A program made the translations under genes and the position numbers. The notes below the pieces were generated by a model that was not told the DNA's origin, searched no databases, and worked only from the letters and a program-made list of their open reading frames with translations. Shown piece by piece: positions 52,995-61,194 of a stretch of 64,000 bases of DNA (the first letter of the stretch is position 1; the number at the start of each line of letters is the position of its first letter). The stretch comes from Pseudokordiimonas caeni (GTDB taxonomy: Bacteria > Pseudomonadota > Alphaproteobacteria > Sphingomonadales > Kordiimonadaceae): the NCBI RefSeq assembly GCF_026719705.1, contig NZ_JAPPRR010000001.1, forward strand, positions 1,093,255 through 1,157,254, read 5' to 3'.

Positions 52995-54551
52995 ATGACC
53001 GACCGGCCGTCCTATTACATCACGACGCCCATTTACTATGTGAACGATGTGCCGCACATCGGCCACGCCTACACGACGCTTGCCTGCGACGTGCTGGCGC
53101 GCTTCAAGCGGCTGGATGGCTTCGACGTGATGTTCCTGACCGGTACCGACGAGCATGGCCAGAAAGTGGAGAAGTCCGCCGAGAAAGCCGGTGTCGATCC
53201 GCAGGCCTTCTGCGACCGGGTGTCTGAACGCTTCCGCGATCTCGCCAAGGCGATGAATTTCTCGAACGACCAGTTCATCCGCACCACCGAGGATCGGCAC
53301 AAGAAAGCTGTTCAACATCTTTGGAAAGAACTCGTCGCAAAGGGTTATATTTACGAGGATAAATACGCTGGCTGGTACTCGGTTCGCGACGAGGCCTTCT
53401 ACGGCGAAGCTGAGCTCATCGATGGTCCGGACGGCGCCAAAGTGGCCCCGACCGGCGCGCCTGTCGAGTGGGTGGAGGAGCCGAGCTTCTTTTTCAAGCT
53501 GTCAGCCTTCGAGGACAAGCTCCTGGAGCTTTACGACACACAGGAAGATTTCGTGCTGCCAAAATCGCGCCTCAATGAGGTGCGCAGCTTTGTGAAGGGC
53601 GGCCTTGAGGATCTTTCAATCAGCCGTACCACCTTCAGCTGGGGCGTGCCGGTGCCGGATGTGCCGGGGCATATCATGTATGTCTGGATTGACGCGCTGA
53701 CGAATTATCTGACCGCCATCGGCTATCCCGATACGGACAGCGAGACCTACGAGAAATACTGGCCAGCCAATGTGCACATGGTCGGCAAGGATATCTTGCG
53801 CTTCCATGCTGTTTACTGGCCTGCCTTCCTGATGGCCGCCGATCTGCCGGTGCCGCAGCGCGTGTTCGCGCACGGCTGGTGGACGAACGAAGGCCAGAAG
53901 ATTTCGAAATCGCTTGGTAACGTGATCGACCCCTTCGCGCTCATTGAAAGCCACGGGCTTGATCCCGTCCGCTTCTTCCTTCTGCGTGAAGTACCCTTTG
54001 GCAACGACGGCGATTTCTCGGAACGCGCTTTCCTCATCCGCTGCAATGCCGACCTTTCGAACAATTTCGGCAATCTGGCGCAGCGTTCGCTGTCGATGAT
54101 TTTCAAGAATTGCGATGGCACCGTGCCCACGCCCGGTGCCTTCTCTGATGCCGACAAGGCGATCCTCGCCGCTGTTGAGGGGCTGCTGCCTGTCGTGCGC
54201 GGCCATATGGACCGTCAGGCCTTCAATCTGGCGCTTGATGCCATCTGGGGTGTGGTCGGTGAGGCAAACGTCTATATCGCGAACGAAGCGCCCTGGACGC
54301 TGAAGAAAACCGATCCCGAACGCATGGGCACGGTTCTTTATGTAACGGCTGAATGTGTGCGCCAGCTGGCCATCCTCATCCAGCCGTTCATGCCGATGGC
54401 GATGGAAAAGATGCTGGACCAGATGGCAGTGGAGGGCCGCGGTTTCGATACGCTTGGCGAAGCTGGCCGGTTGAAGCCCGGTGCTGCCATAGCCCAGCCG
54501 CAAGGCGTGTTCCCGCGCTTCGAGGTGCCGGCGGGCGAAGGGGCTGCCTGA
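52995..54551 (+). CDS. metG: Methionyl-tRNA synthetase (short form)
   Basis: The 518-residue enzyme reads YYITTPIYYVNDVPHIGHAYTTLACD with the HIGH box, KISKSLGNVIDPF as the KMSKS loop, and the anticodon-binding helical domain with WTNEGQK. The C-terminal tRNA-binding domain present in E. coli MetRS is absent; this short type is usual in alphaproteobacteria. The TGA overlaps the ATG of tatD by 1 base. An in-frame extension to 52764 lies inside holB and was rejected. Confidence 0.96.
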   Translation: MTDRPSYYITTPIYYVNDVPHIGHAYTTLACDVLARFKRLDGFDVMFLTGTDEHGQKVEKSAEKAGVDPQAFCDRVSERFRDLAKAMNFSNDQFIRTTEDRHKKAVQHLWKELVAKGYIYEDKYAGWYSVRDEAFYGEAELIDGPDGAKVAPTGAPVEWVEEPSFFFKLSAFEDKLLELYDTQEDFVLPKSRLNEVRSFVKGGLEDLSISRTTFSWGVPVPDVPGHIMYVWIDALTNYLTAIGYPDTDSETYEKYWPANVHMVGKDILRFHAVYWPAFLMAADLPVPQRVFAHGWWTNEGQKISKSLGNVIDPFALIESHGLDPVRFFLLREVPFGNDGDFSERAFLIRCNADLSNNFGNLAQRSLSMIFKNCDGTVPTPGAFSDADKAILAAVEGLLPVVRGHMDRQAFNLALDAIWGVVGEANVYIANEAPWTLKKTDPERMGTVLYVTAECVRQLAILIQPFMPMAMEKMLDQMAVEGRGFDTLGEAGRLKPGAAIAQPQGVFPRFEVPAGEGAA

Positions 54552-55366
54552 TGGCAGACGGGTTCGGATATCTGGTCGATAGCCACTGCCACCTGAATTA
54601 CAAGGGCCTCCGCGAAGACGAGGGCGCGGTGATCGGCCGTGCCCGCGCTGCAGGCGTTGGCACTATGCTGACGATCAACACCAAGCTTCGCGAGTTTGAC
54701 GAATGCCTGCGCATTGCCGAAGCGAACGCAGACATTTATGCCAGCGTGGGCATCCACCCGCATGAGGCCGAAAACGAGCCCAATGTGGCGCTCGGGGAAC
54801 TCACCAAGCGCGCGGCACACCCAAAGGTCGTCGGTATCGGTGAAACGGGCCTCGATTATTATTACGATAACGCGCCGCGCGACCTGCAGCAGGCGAACTT
54901 CCGCACCCATATCCGGGCGGCGCGGGAGACGGGCCTGCCGGTGATCATCCATACCCGCGACGCGGATGAAGACTGTGTGGCTATCCTCGGGCAAGAAATC
55001 GCCGAGGGTGGTCCCTTCAAGGGGCTTATCCATTGCTTTACCGCAAGCCAGTGGCTGGCGGATGAAGTGCTGGCCATGGGGCTTTCCATCTCCATCTCCG
55101 GGATCGTGACCTTCAAAAGTGCGAAGGACCTGCAGGCGACCGTGAAGGCGCTGCCGATGGACAGGCTGCTGGTCGAGACCGACGCACCCTTCCTTGCCCC
55201 CGTGCCGCACCGGGGCAAGGTATGCGAGCCCGCCTTTGTGGCCGATACCGCGCGCTTCGTGGCGGACCTCAAAGGCGTGAGCTTCGAGGAATTGCAGGAA
55301 GTCACGACGGCCAACTTCTTCCGCCTGTTCGACAAGGCAAAGCCGCCGGTGCGGGCAGGGGAGTGA
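54551..55366 (+). CDS. tatD: TatD family hydrolase
   Basis: The 271-residue TIM-barrel protein has the metal ligands of TatD: DSHCHLN near the start, GETGLDYYY, VIIHTRDADED, LIHCFTAS and VETDAPFLAP. TatD enzymes are metal-dependent nucleases/phosphoesterases linked to DNA repair and tRNA processing. It starts at the ATG that shares an A with the metG stop, so translation is coupled. The downstream MBL gene starts 4 bases later, the usual alphaproteobacterial order. Confidence 0.94.
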   Translation: MADGFGYLVDSHCHLNYKGLREDEGAVIGRARAAGVGTMLTINTKLREFDECLRIAEANADIYASVGIHPHEAENEPNVALGELTKRAAHPKVVGIGETGLDYYYDNAPRDLQQANFRTHIRAARETGLPVIIHTRDADEDCVAILGQEIAEGGPFKGLIHCFTASQWLADEVLAMGLSISISGIVTFKSAKDLQATVKALPMDRLLVETDAPFLAPVPHRGKVCEPAFVADTARFVADLKGVSFEELQEVTTANFFRLFDKAKPPVRAGE

Positions 55367-55370
55367 TGCG

Positions 55371-56123
55371 ATGAAGCTGACGATCCTTGGCTGTGGCACG
55401 TCGGGCGGCGTTCCGCGCCTGCCGGAATATTGGGGCAAATGCGACCCGAACGAGCCAAGGAATCGTCGCCGCCGGTCCAGCATCCTGATCGAGGAGGCAG
55501 GCACTACGCTTCTGGTCGACACCACGCCGGACCTGCGCCAGCAGATGCTGGATGCAGGAGTGGGGAAGCTCGATGCCGTTTTCTATACCCACGATCATGC
55601 CGACCATACCCACGGGATCGATGACCTGCGCGGCTTCTTCCAGGTCACGCGCGAGAAAGTGCCGGTTTACGGCGATGCCTTCACGCTTGAAGTGCTGAAA
55701 GCCCGGTTCGACTATATTTTCCGCCAGAAAGGCGGCTATCCCGCCATTGCGAAGGCGCATGTGATGAACGGCCCGGTCAAGGTTGGCCCCATCACCATGA
55801 TCCCGTTCGAACAAGGGCACGGCGACGGTATTTCCTATGGCTTCCGCTTTGGCGACATGGCCTATTCGACCGACCTGAATGTGATGCCGGAAAGTGCCTT
55901 TGCCGCCCTTGAAGGCGTGAAGGTCTGGGTGGTTGATGCACTCCGACCCGAGCCGCACCCCACGCACACGCACCTTGCCCAGACGCTCGAATGGATCGAA
56001 CGGGTGCAGCCCGAGCGCGCGGTCCTGACTCACATGACGTGGGACATGGATTACCAGACGCTGAAGGCCTCGCTGCCCGCGGGCGTGGAGCCCGCCTACG
56101 ACGGCATGGTGATCGAGCTTTGA
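55371..56123 (+). CDS. MBL-fold metal-dependent hydrolase (PhnP-like)
   Basis: The 250-residue protein starts MKLTILGCGTSGGVPRLPEYWGKCDPNEPRNRRRRSSILIEE and contains the metal motif FYTHDHADHTHGID (H-x-H-x-D-H), plus PEAFTLEV-like and VVDALRPEPHPTHTHLAQTLEW with later ligands. It resembles PhnP cyclic-phosphate phosphodiesterases; linkage to metG-tatD is conserved, but no phosphonate genes are near, so the substrate is open. Confidence 0.92.
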   Translation: MKLTILGCGTSGGVPRLPEYWGKCDPNEPRNRRRRSSILIEEAGTTLLVDTTPDLRQQMLDAGVGKLDAVFYTHDHADHTHGIDDLRGFFQVTREKVPVYGDAFTLEVLKARFDYIFRQKGGYPAIAKAHVMNGPVKVGPITMIPFEQGHGDGISYGFRFGDMAYSTDLNVMPESAFAALEGVKVWVVDALRPEPHPTHTHLAQTLEWIERVQPERAVLTHMTWDMDYQTLKASLPAGVEPAYDGMVIEL

Positions 56124-56172
56124 CAGGCGCGCTTGCCGCGCTAAGCTCGGCCCATACTGGAGAGGGAAGGGT

Positions 56173-56922
56173 ATGAGCAACAATCCCTGGCATCAGGTGC
56201 CGGAAAGCAGCAGGCAGAACGGGCAGGGCGGCGGGCAAGGCCCCGGCGAACCGCGTGGTCGCCTCTGGCTGTTCATTGCCTTCCTCATCGGTCTCGCGCT
56301 TCTCATGTTCGTGCTGTACCAGCTTCGGCCCGACGTCGGGCTTGGCCGGCCGGAAATCTGGCGGTCGCTTCTGATTGTCGTATTCGTCGGCGGCTCGGCG
56401 ATTTACTGGAGCAGGGCGCGGCTATCGGATCTGGTGCGCGCAGCTGGCCTCTGGGTCATGATTATCGCCGGGATCGGCGCTTTCTATATGATGGGCAATG
56501 ATGTTTCCGACCGGATCATGAGTGAACTGGATCCGAGCGGCGTGCGCAGCACATCCGAGGGGCTGATGGTCCGCCGCGCGGCGGATGGTCATTTCTGGTT
56601 GCGGGCGGAACTGAACGGTACACCGATCCTGATGATGGTGGATACGGGTGCCACTCACATCGTGCTGAGCCGCGAGGACGCGAAACGCGCCGGGATCGAT
56701 GTGAACACACTCGATTTTACCAGCATCGCCGAAACCGCCAACGGCCGTGTGCGCTTCGCCTTCGCGGGCGGCAACGCGATGGCACTGGATGATGTCGTTT
56801 TCGAAGATGTCACCGTAACCGTGAATGGCGGCGAACTGCCGGGCTCGCTTTTTGGCATGGCGGGCCTGCGACGTTTTGCCAGCTTCGAAATCGCCGGGGA
56901 TACGCTTATCCTGAAACCCTGA
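56173..56922 (+). CDS. Membrane-anchored retropepsin-like aspartic protease (TIGR02281)
   Basis: The 249-residue protein has three hydrophobic segments at about residues 34-54, 61-78 and 91-110, then a retropepsin-type domain with one catalytic motif VDTGATHIVL near residue 160 and a second signature LFGMAGLRRFASFEI. As in viral retropepsins, one DTG per chain means it works as a dimer. The family (TIGR02281) is common in alphaproteobacteria; targets are unknown. It lies 49 bases after the MBL gene. Confidence 0.85.
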   Translation: MSNNPWHQVPESSRQNGQGGGQGPGEPRGRLWLFIAFLIGLALLMFVLYQLRPDVGLGRPEIWRSLLIVVFVGGSAIYWSRARLSDLVRAAGLWVMIIAGIGAFYMMGNDVSDRIMSELDPSGVRSTSEGLMVRRAADGHFWLRAELNGTPILMMVDTGATHIVLSREDAKRAGIDVNTLDFTSIAETANGRVRFAFAGGNAMALDDVVFEDVTVTVNGGELPGSLFGMAGLRRFASFEIAGDTLILKP

Positions 56923-56944
56923 CGCACAAGCCGGGAGGCGCACG

Positions 56945-57532
56945 ATGGGCCGCAATATCCTGATCCTGCAAGGTCACCCGGACGGGCGCGGCGGCCATTT
57001 CTGCCATGCGCTAGCCAGCGCCTACGCCGAAAGCGCGGCAAAGGCGGGCCACACGGTGCGAACAGTCGAAATCGCGCGCCTTGAAGGGCTGGCCTTCATG
57101 ACAGACCCGGCCGACTTCGCAAAACCGGCGCCAGCGCCCATAGCAGCGGTTCAACAGGCGGTCATGGAATGCGATCATATAGTGATCATATTTCCTTTAT
57201 GGCTCGGCATGTTGCCAGCCATACTTAAAGCATTTCTGGAGCAACTGAGCCGCGCGGAATTCGCGCTTGGCGCCAATGACAAGGGCGGCTGGCCGGCGCA
57301 GAATCTGAAGGGCAGGTCGGCCCATGTGATCGTCACCATGGGCATGCCGGCCTTCGCCTTCCGGCTGTTTTTCCGCGCCCACGGTGTGAAGGCGCTGGAA
57401 ACGGCGTTCCTCAGGATCAGCGGCATCAAGCCGGTGAAAAACACCTATATCGGCGGGGTTGAGGCAATCGGCGACAAGGGCCGCCAAAAGTGGCTGGAAC
57501 GGATCAGGAACGCGGGCGCCAAGTTGCGCTAA
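56945..57532 (+). CDS. NAD(P)H-dependent oxidoreductase, flavodoxin-2 fold
   Basis: The 195-residue protein has the NQO1/KefF-type fold: NILILQGHPDGRGGHFCHALASAYAESAAKAGHTVRTVEIARL, CDHIVIIFPLWLGMLPAILKAFLEQL, and the VIVTMGMPAFAFRLFFRAHG segment, which bind FMN and nicotinamide. It reduces quinones or similar acceptors. The substrate is unknown. The stop overlaps the convergent YaiI gene by 29 bases. Confidence 0.88.
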   Translation: MGRNILILQGHPDGRGGHFCHALASAYAESAAKAGHTVRTVEIARLEGLAFMTDPADFAKPAPAPIAAVQQAVMECDHIVIIFPLWLGMLPAILKAFLEQLSRAEFALGANDKGGWPAQNLKGRSAHVIVTMGMPAFAFRLFFRAHGVKALETAFLRISGIKPVKNTYIGGVEAIGDKGRQKWLERIRNAGAKLR

Positions 57533-58028
57533 GCATCCGTTTTCGCTGCTGGATCAATGTTTCAAGTCCGACCTTGAAATCAGACCGTTGCCGACCCGAG
57601 AACGGCTTGTTCATGCCCGAAATTTCGCCCATGGCGCGGAGCTGGCTGTTCAGCTCCCGCATCGCGACGGCGGAGGCGATATTCTGCGCGGTGAAGGGCC
57701 GGCCATCGGGGCCGATGGCGGCGCCGCCGGCTTTCAGCACGCGCTCGGCCAGCAGGATATCGGCGGTGACGACGATGGACGCCTCGCTCGTTCGGTCGGC
57801 AATCCAGTTGTCGGCTTCATCAAAGCCGTCGCCAACCACGATCTTGTGGACATTGGCGCCGACATCGAGCCGCAGCCATTGATTGGAAACCAGAAACACC
57901 GCCAGCGCGTGCCGTGCGCCAATCACCAGGATTTCAGATTTCACCGGGCAAGCATCGGCATCGACGATCAGATGGATCGTGCCGGGGTCAGGAACGTTGG
58001 GGACGGGATTTTCTGTCAGATCATTCAT
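57504..58028 (-). CDS. YaiI/YqxD family protein (DUF188, NYN-like)
   Basis: The 174-residue protein shows the family pattern: IHLIVDADACPVKSEILVIGARHALAVFLVSN with conserved Asp residues and Cys, VGDGFDEADNWIADRTSEASIVVTADILLAERVLKAGG. The acidic residues suggest a PIN/NYN-like nuclease. Function is unknown. It overlaps the 3' end of the flavodoxin-like gene by 29 bases on the opposite strand. Confidence 0.9.
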   Translation of the reverse strand: MNDLTENPVPNVPDPGTIHLIVDADACPVKSEILVIGARHALAVFLVSNQWLRLDVGANVHKIVVGDGFDEADNWIADRTSEASIVVTADILLAERVLKAGGAAIGPDGRPFTAQNIASAVAMRELNSQLRAMGEISGMNKPFSGRQRSDFKVGLETLIQQRKRMLSATWRPRS

Positions 58029-58077
58029 GCGGGCAGTTTTTAGCCGGATTTGCCGCAGGTGGCTATAAAATCCATAT

Positions 58078-58218
58078 ATGTTTTATTTCCCATGCCCCCG
58101 GCCTGCCGCCCGTGTCGGCCGCTCGGCCACGGATACCCTTAAACGCAAAGTCGAGGAGGCCAAGGCCAATAAAAAGTTTTCTGGGATTCGCGATATTGCA
58201 AACAGCTATGTACTGTAA
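58078..58218 (+). other. Short orphan reading frame, possible gene remnant
   Basis: A 46-codon frame (ATG 58078 to TAA) encodes a basic end KVEEAKANKKFSGIRDIANS and no ribosome site precedes it. It lies between the YaiI gene and a low-GC orphan. I cannot tell a remnant from chance; the opposite strand also has an open frame here. The rest of the 298-base gap (58029-58326) shows an AT-rich right half and no tRNA or clear repeat. Confidence 0.2.
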
Positions 58219-58326
58219 CGGCGACACGCGTTGCTCCAAGGTGGCAAGCACTCCAGTTCAAGTTCATTATAGTTTCTCTTGAAAATACATCCTTAAGTAT
58301 ATATATTCAACCTGAGAGTGTATGAC

Positions 58327-59145
58327 ATGCACAACATCATGAGAAACATCGCAGTGTCAATAACGGCGCTATTCTTGAGCGCAGCAAGTGAAACTTATGG
58401 CACTGGCACAGACGAGGCATCGAAAGCCACGAAGCCGGTGATTTCCTATCGCCATTGGGTGGAGGTTGGGCGACCTGCCAATTTTTACATGCTGGAACGA
58501 CTGGGTTCACCTACAAGCGCCAGAGTTTGTGATGCCATATTGGAAGCCTTGAACAAGGAACATTCTGCTGCTGGATATTCGGGCTTGGTCTACAAGCGTT
58601 TTGGTAGACCAAGTTTTGATGCGGCAAGTTGGTGGGTCTATTCTGACATAGCGATGGCATCGAGGCTCACTCTCGAATGGAGCGTGGTGGATAAGGACCA
58701 GGTTTTGAGAATGCCCGAGATGACGTCAGCTGACCTTGATGGAGATGGCGAGGAAGAAAAGGTATTCCGCGAAATGGTCGGGCCGTCAGGTATACATCGT
58801 CACAATCTATATAGGGTCCCAGCTGCTCTGGCGCAGAAGGCCTGGAGTACGGGTAGCTCCATGCGCTACCTCAGGCAGCTTGCCTCTCAGTCCTCGATAT
58901 ACACTGAAGGCAATTCACCGTTGTTGACTGTCAATCTGCCGGACTCAGAGGGCTACGTCGATCCACTTGATGGCTACAAGAACATCGTAAATGTCAGCGG
59001 AGAATATTTCTTGATGGTTATGCGGTCCAGATCAAAAGAATACAGTGAAAACAATGTATTTCTGAGGATTCTGAAGGTTTTGGATAATAGTCATCAAACC
59101 TTAGAATGCGTTATTAGATCGACTTACACCATAAAGTATATCTAG
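58327..59145 (+). CDS. Hypothetical exported protein, low-GC orphan
   Basis: The 272-residue protein has a possible signal peptide (MHNIMRNIAVSITALFLSAASETYG). The mature part contains an EF-hand-like acidic loop DLDGDGEEE near residue 138, of the kind seen in calcium-binding or repeat proteins, and otherwise no recognised domain. Base composition and codon use (many AT-ending codons such as TTG, ATA, AAT) are clearly different from the neighbours, which suggests recent horizontal transfer. ATG 58327 has GAGAG 8 bases upstream; a GTG at 58318 is an alternative. No mobile element is seen next to it. Confidence 0.7.
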   Translation: MHNIMRNIAVSITALFLSAASETYGTGTDEASKATKPVISYRHWVEVGRPANFYMLERLGSPTSARVCDAILEALNKEHSAAGYSGLVYKRFGRPSFDAASWWVYSDIAMASRLTLEWSVVDKDQVLRMPEMTSADLDGDGEEEKVFREMVGPSGIHRHNLYRVPAALAQKAWSTGSSMRYLRQLASQSSIYTEGNSPLLTVNLPDSEGYVDPLDGYKNIVNVSGEYFLMVMRSRSKEYSENNVFLRILKVLDNSHQTLECVIRSTYTIKYI

Positions 59146-59292
59146 TTACAATGGGGGCTAGCATGTCGCAGCAACAGGCTGTGAACTGTACGAGTCATAC
59201 GGGTCAGATATTTCCCATAATATAAATTATGCGCGCAGTCGATCGTTTCAAACGCGGTGCGTCATGGGCAAACTCGAAGCGCCCCTCCCGGT

Positions 59293-60513
59293 CTATTGTG
59301 TTGCCGGAATCTCTATCGTCTGTGCTGCACCGTTTCGTAGCACCACGATCTTCGCCGGCTCTCTTGCGTCAAATGTGTCGAAGAGCCAATTCGCTTTCTC
59401 GCACCTGTCGGCATCGGACGTCACACGCAGCGACTTTCCTTGCAGCTCGATAACCTGATCGCCCAGTTGCAGGCCGGCGGCTTCGGCCTCGGATCCGTGA
59501 AACAATTGTGTGACCGACGCATGATCCTCGCCCAGCGTGACGGCATAGCCCGGGTGTGTATCCGCTGGCTCCGCCTTCTGTCGTTTCTCGAGTATCAGCT
59601 CGCCTTTGGTATAGTCCATGCTGATGACATAGGATCCAAGCAGGCCTGCCCCCAGCAGAGTTGGTGGCACATCGCGCTTGAGGCCTTGCAAGTTATTGAT
59701 TTCCTTGGCGCCCAGTTCGATCTTTGACAGATCGAAATAAGCAAGGTCCGTCACCGTGCCAGCACCGCCGGCGGAGATGCCTTGGGAGCCCCTCCCCGTT
59801 CTTATGGTGTGGGGCGGAATGTTCGCCCTCACTGAAGGATTGTCATAAACACCGGCGAACAGGGAAATTTCAGCCGAACTTCCCGTGTCGAACAAGGCTT
59901 TGTCGGTGATGGTGCCCGCCTTGTAATCGACAATCGGTGCATGGGGATATCCGAAATCATACAATCGTGTGCGCAGGAACGGGCGTTTCACACCCAGGGC
60001 GGCTGCATCCTGCGCGATACTCAGGCGGCCCTCCTCCATATCGATCTGCCATGCATTTCCGGGAAATATTTCCGAACCGATCACGCCACCGTCGAAGATG
60101 CATGGCCCCAGCGGAAGCTCTGAATCATCAAATATCAGGACAGGCACCTTTCGGAACTCGACATCGCCGATGGAGAGCGAGTCCAGAATAGCTATGTCCA
60201 TTGTGACGGGCGCGCCGTGGGCATCCCGGCCTGTGTTCTGCCCGACATGGGCCAGCCCGAGCGTGTCGGCGAAACGGCGTGTCAGGATGCTCGGCGAGCC
60301 GGTATCGAATATGAATTGGCGCTTCTGCCCGTTTGCAGATGCATCGATAAACAGTTTACCGGCACGAAGTTTGATCGGTACCGATGAAACGGGCGCTTTT
60401 CGTTCGACGCCCGGAGGTGTTGAAAGAATATCTTTCAGATTCGCATCGTTGGCGGATGCAGCCGGTGCAGCAAGTGCAAAGACTGCGCATAAACCGAGTG
60501 TCGAACGAAACAT
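59293..60513 (-). CDS. Two-lobed retropepsin-like protease with C-terminal PDZ domain
   Basis: The 406-residue protein has a signal peptide (cleavage near ASANDA) and two aspartic motifs: IFDTGSPSILTRRF in lobe one and LFDTGSSAEISLFAG in lobe two, as in a duplicated pepsin-like enzyme. A PDZ domain (HASVTQLFHGSEAEAAGLQLGDQVIELQG) follows, which could bind C-termini of targets. It would act in the periplasm on proteins (inference). A monooxygenase gene lies 1 base upstream on the same strand, so both could be on one transcript. Confidence 0.82.
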   Translation of the reverse strand: MFRSTLGLCAVFALAAPAASANDANLKDILSTPPGVERKAPVSSVPIKLRAGKLFIDASANGQKRQFIFDTGSPSILTRRFADTLGLAHVGQNTGRDAHGAPVTMDIAILDSLSIGDVEFRKVPVLIFDDSELPLGPCIFDGGVIGSEIFPGNAWQIDMEEGRLSIAQDAAALGVKRPFLRTRLYDFGYPHAPIVDYKAGTITDKALFDTGSSAEISLFAGVYDNPSVRANIPPHTIRTGRGSQGISAGGAGTVTDLAYFDLSKIELGAKEINNLQGLKRDVPPTLLGAGLLGSYVISMDYTKGELILEKRQKAEPADTHPGYAVTLGEDHASVTQLFHGSEAEAAGLQLGDQVIELQGKSLRVTSDADRCEKANWLFDTFDAREPAKIVVLRNGAAQTIEIPATQ

Positions 60514-60514
60514 T

Positions 60515-60925
60515 TCAGCCGATCCCTACCCCGCCGACGGGTTCGGTCGCGGCGACCGATTGCATGCCGGCGATCAGGGGGCGGGCTTTGGCGATGGCGG
60601 CCTGCACGGATGGCAGTGTGAGCGAGGCCTTGTGGCTGTCGGCATTGTCCCACACTTCGGTCACCCATATGGCGGTGGCGTCCGCCGGGTCGCGCGCGAC
60701 GACATAGCTGATACAGCCCGGCATACCCTGCAGGCCATCGAGCAGGATATCGATAAGCGCGTCGCGCTGGCCTTCCGCTGCGGTGAATTTGCCGATCAGT
60801 CCGAACATGGTGTTTCTCTCCTTTGCTGTCGTATCGTCTTTTACTGTCAAAGCGTTAGCGATGCCAGTGAAAGGCCCGGCGATGAGACAGGCGCCGCTTG
60901 CCAGAATGAAATGTCGCCTGTCCAT
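60515..60925 (-). CDS. Antibiotic biosynthesis monooxygenase (ABM) family protein with Tat-like signal
   Basis: From ATG 60925 the product has 136 residues: MDRRHFILASGACLIAG is a Tat-like or Sec signal, followed by the ABM domain FGLIGKFTAAEGQRDALIDILLDGLQGMPGCISYVVARDPADATAIWVTEVW, the dimeric alpha-beta barrel that may act as quinol monooxygenase. GGGGG precedes this ATG. An ATG at 60808 (MFGLIGKF) in the same frame has a better site, AAGGAG 8 bases upstream, and would give a 97-residue cytosolic form. Both starts are credible. Confidence 0.8.
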   Translation of the reverse strand: MDRRHFILASGACLIAGPFTGIANALTVKDDTTAKERNTMFGLIGKFTAAEGQRDALIDILLDGLQGMPGCISYVVARDPADATAIWVTEVWDNADSHKASLTLPSVQAAIAKARPLIAGMQSVAATEPVGGVGIG

Positions 60926-61060
60926 GAAGCCCCCTTCCCTGAAAAATATGTCGACCGTCGATTCGGCTGGCCCACTGTGCCTTTCGGGTACTGTCGGTGC
61001 CACCAATGCAACCCTGTGTGCCAATCTAACACTGCCGGATGCGGGTCCGGTAAAACTTCG

Positions 61061-61072
61061 TTCAAATTTGAA
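61061..61072. promoter_or_regulatory. Perfect 12-bp palindrome upstream of the PEP-CTERM gene
   Basis: TTCAAATTTGAA is a perfect palindrome in the 269-base divergent region between the monooxygenase and PEP-CTERM genes, 123 bases before the latter. It may be an operator; no sigma-54 consensus was found here. Confidence 0.3.
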
Positions 61073-61194
61073 ACGCTTTTAAACCGATCTTGAAGAAAGT
61101 GCCGCTAGGCTCCGCCCCATGCTTGCGGGCTGCCTGCTGGAATGCTAGGGAAACCGCCAATGACAACGATGACTTATTTTCGGGAAGGACCCCC

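Noticed and set aside
58063-58251. 62-codon minus-strand frame near the YaiI gene
   Set aside because: No ribosome site, no recognisable domain, and it overlaps an equally weak plus-strand frame.
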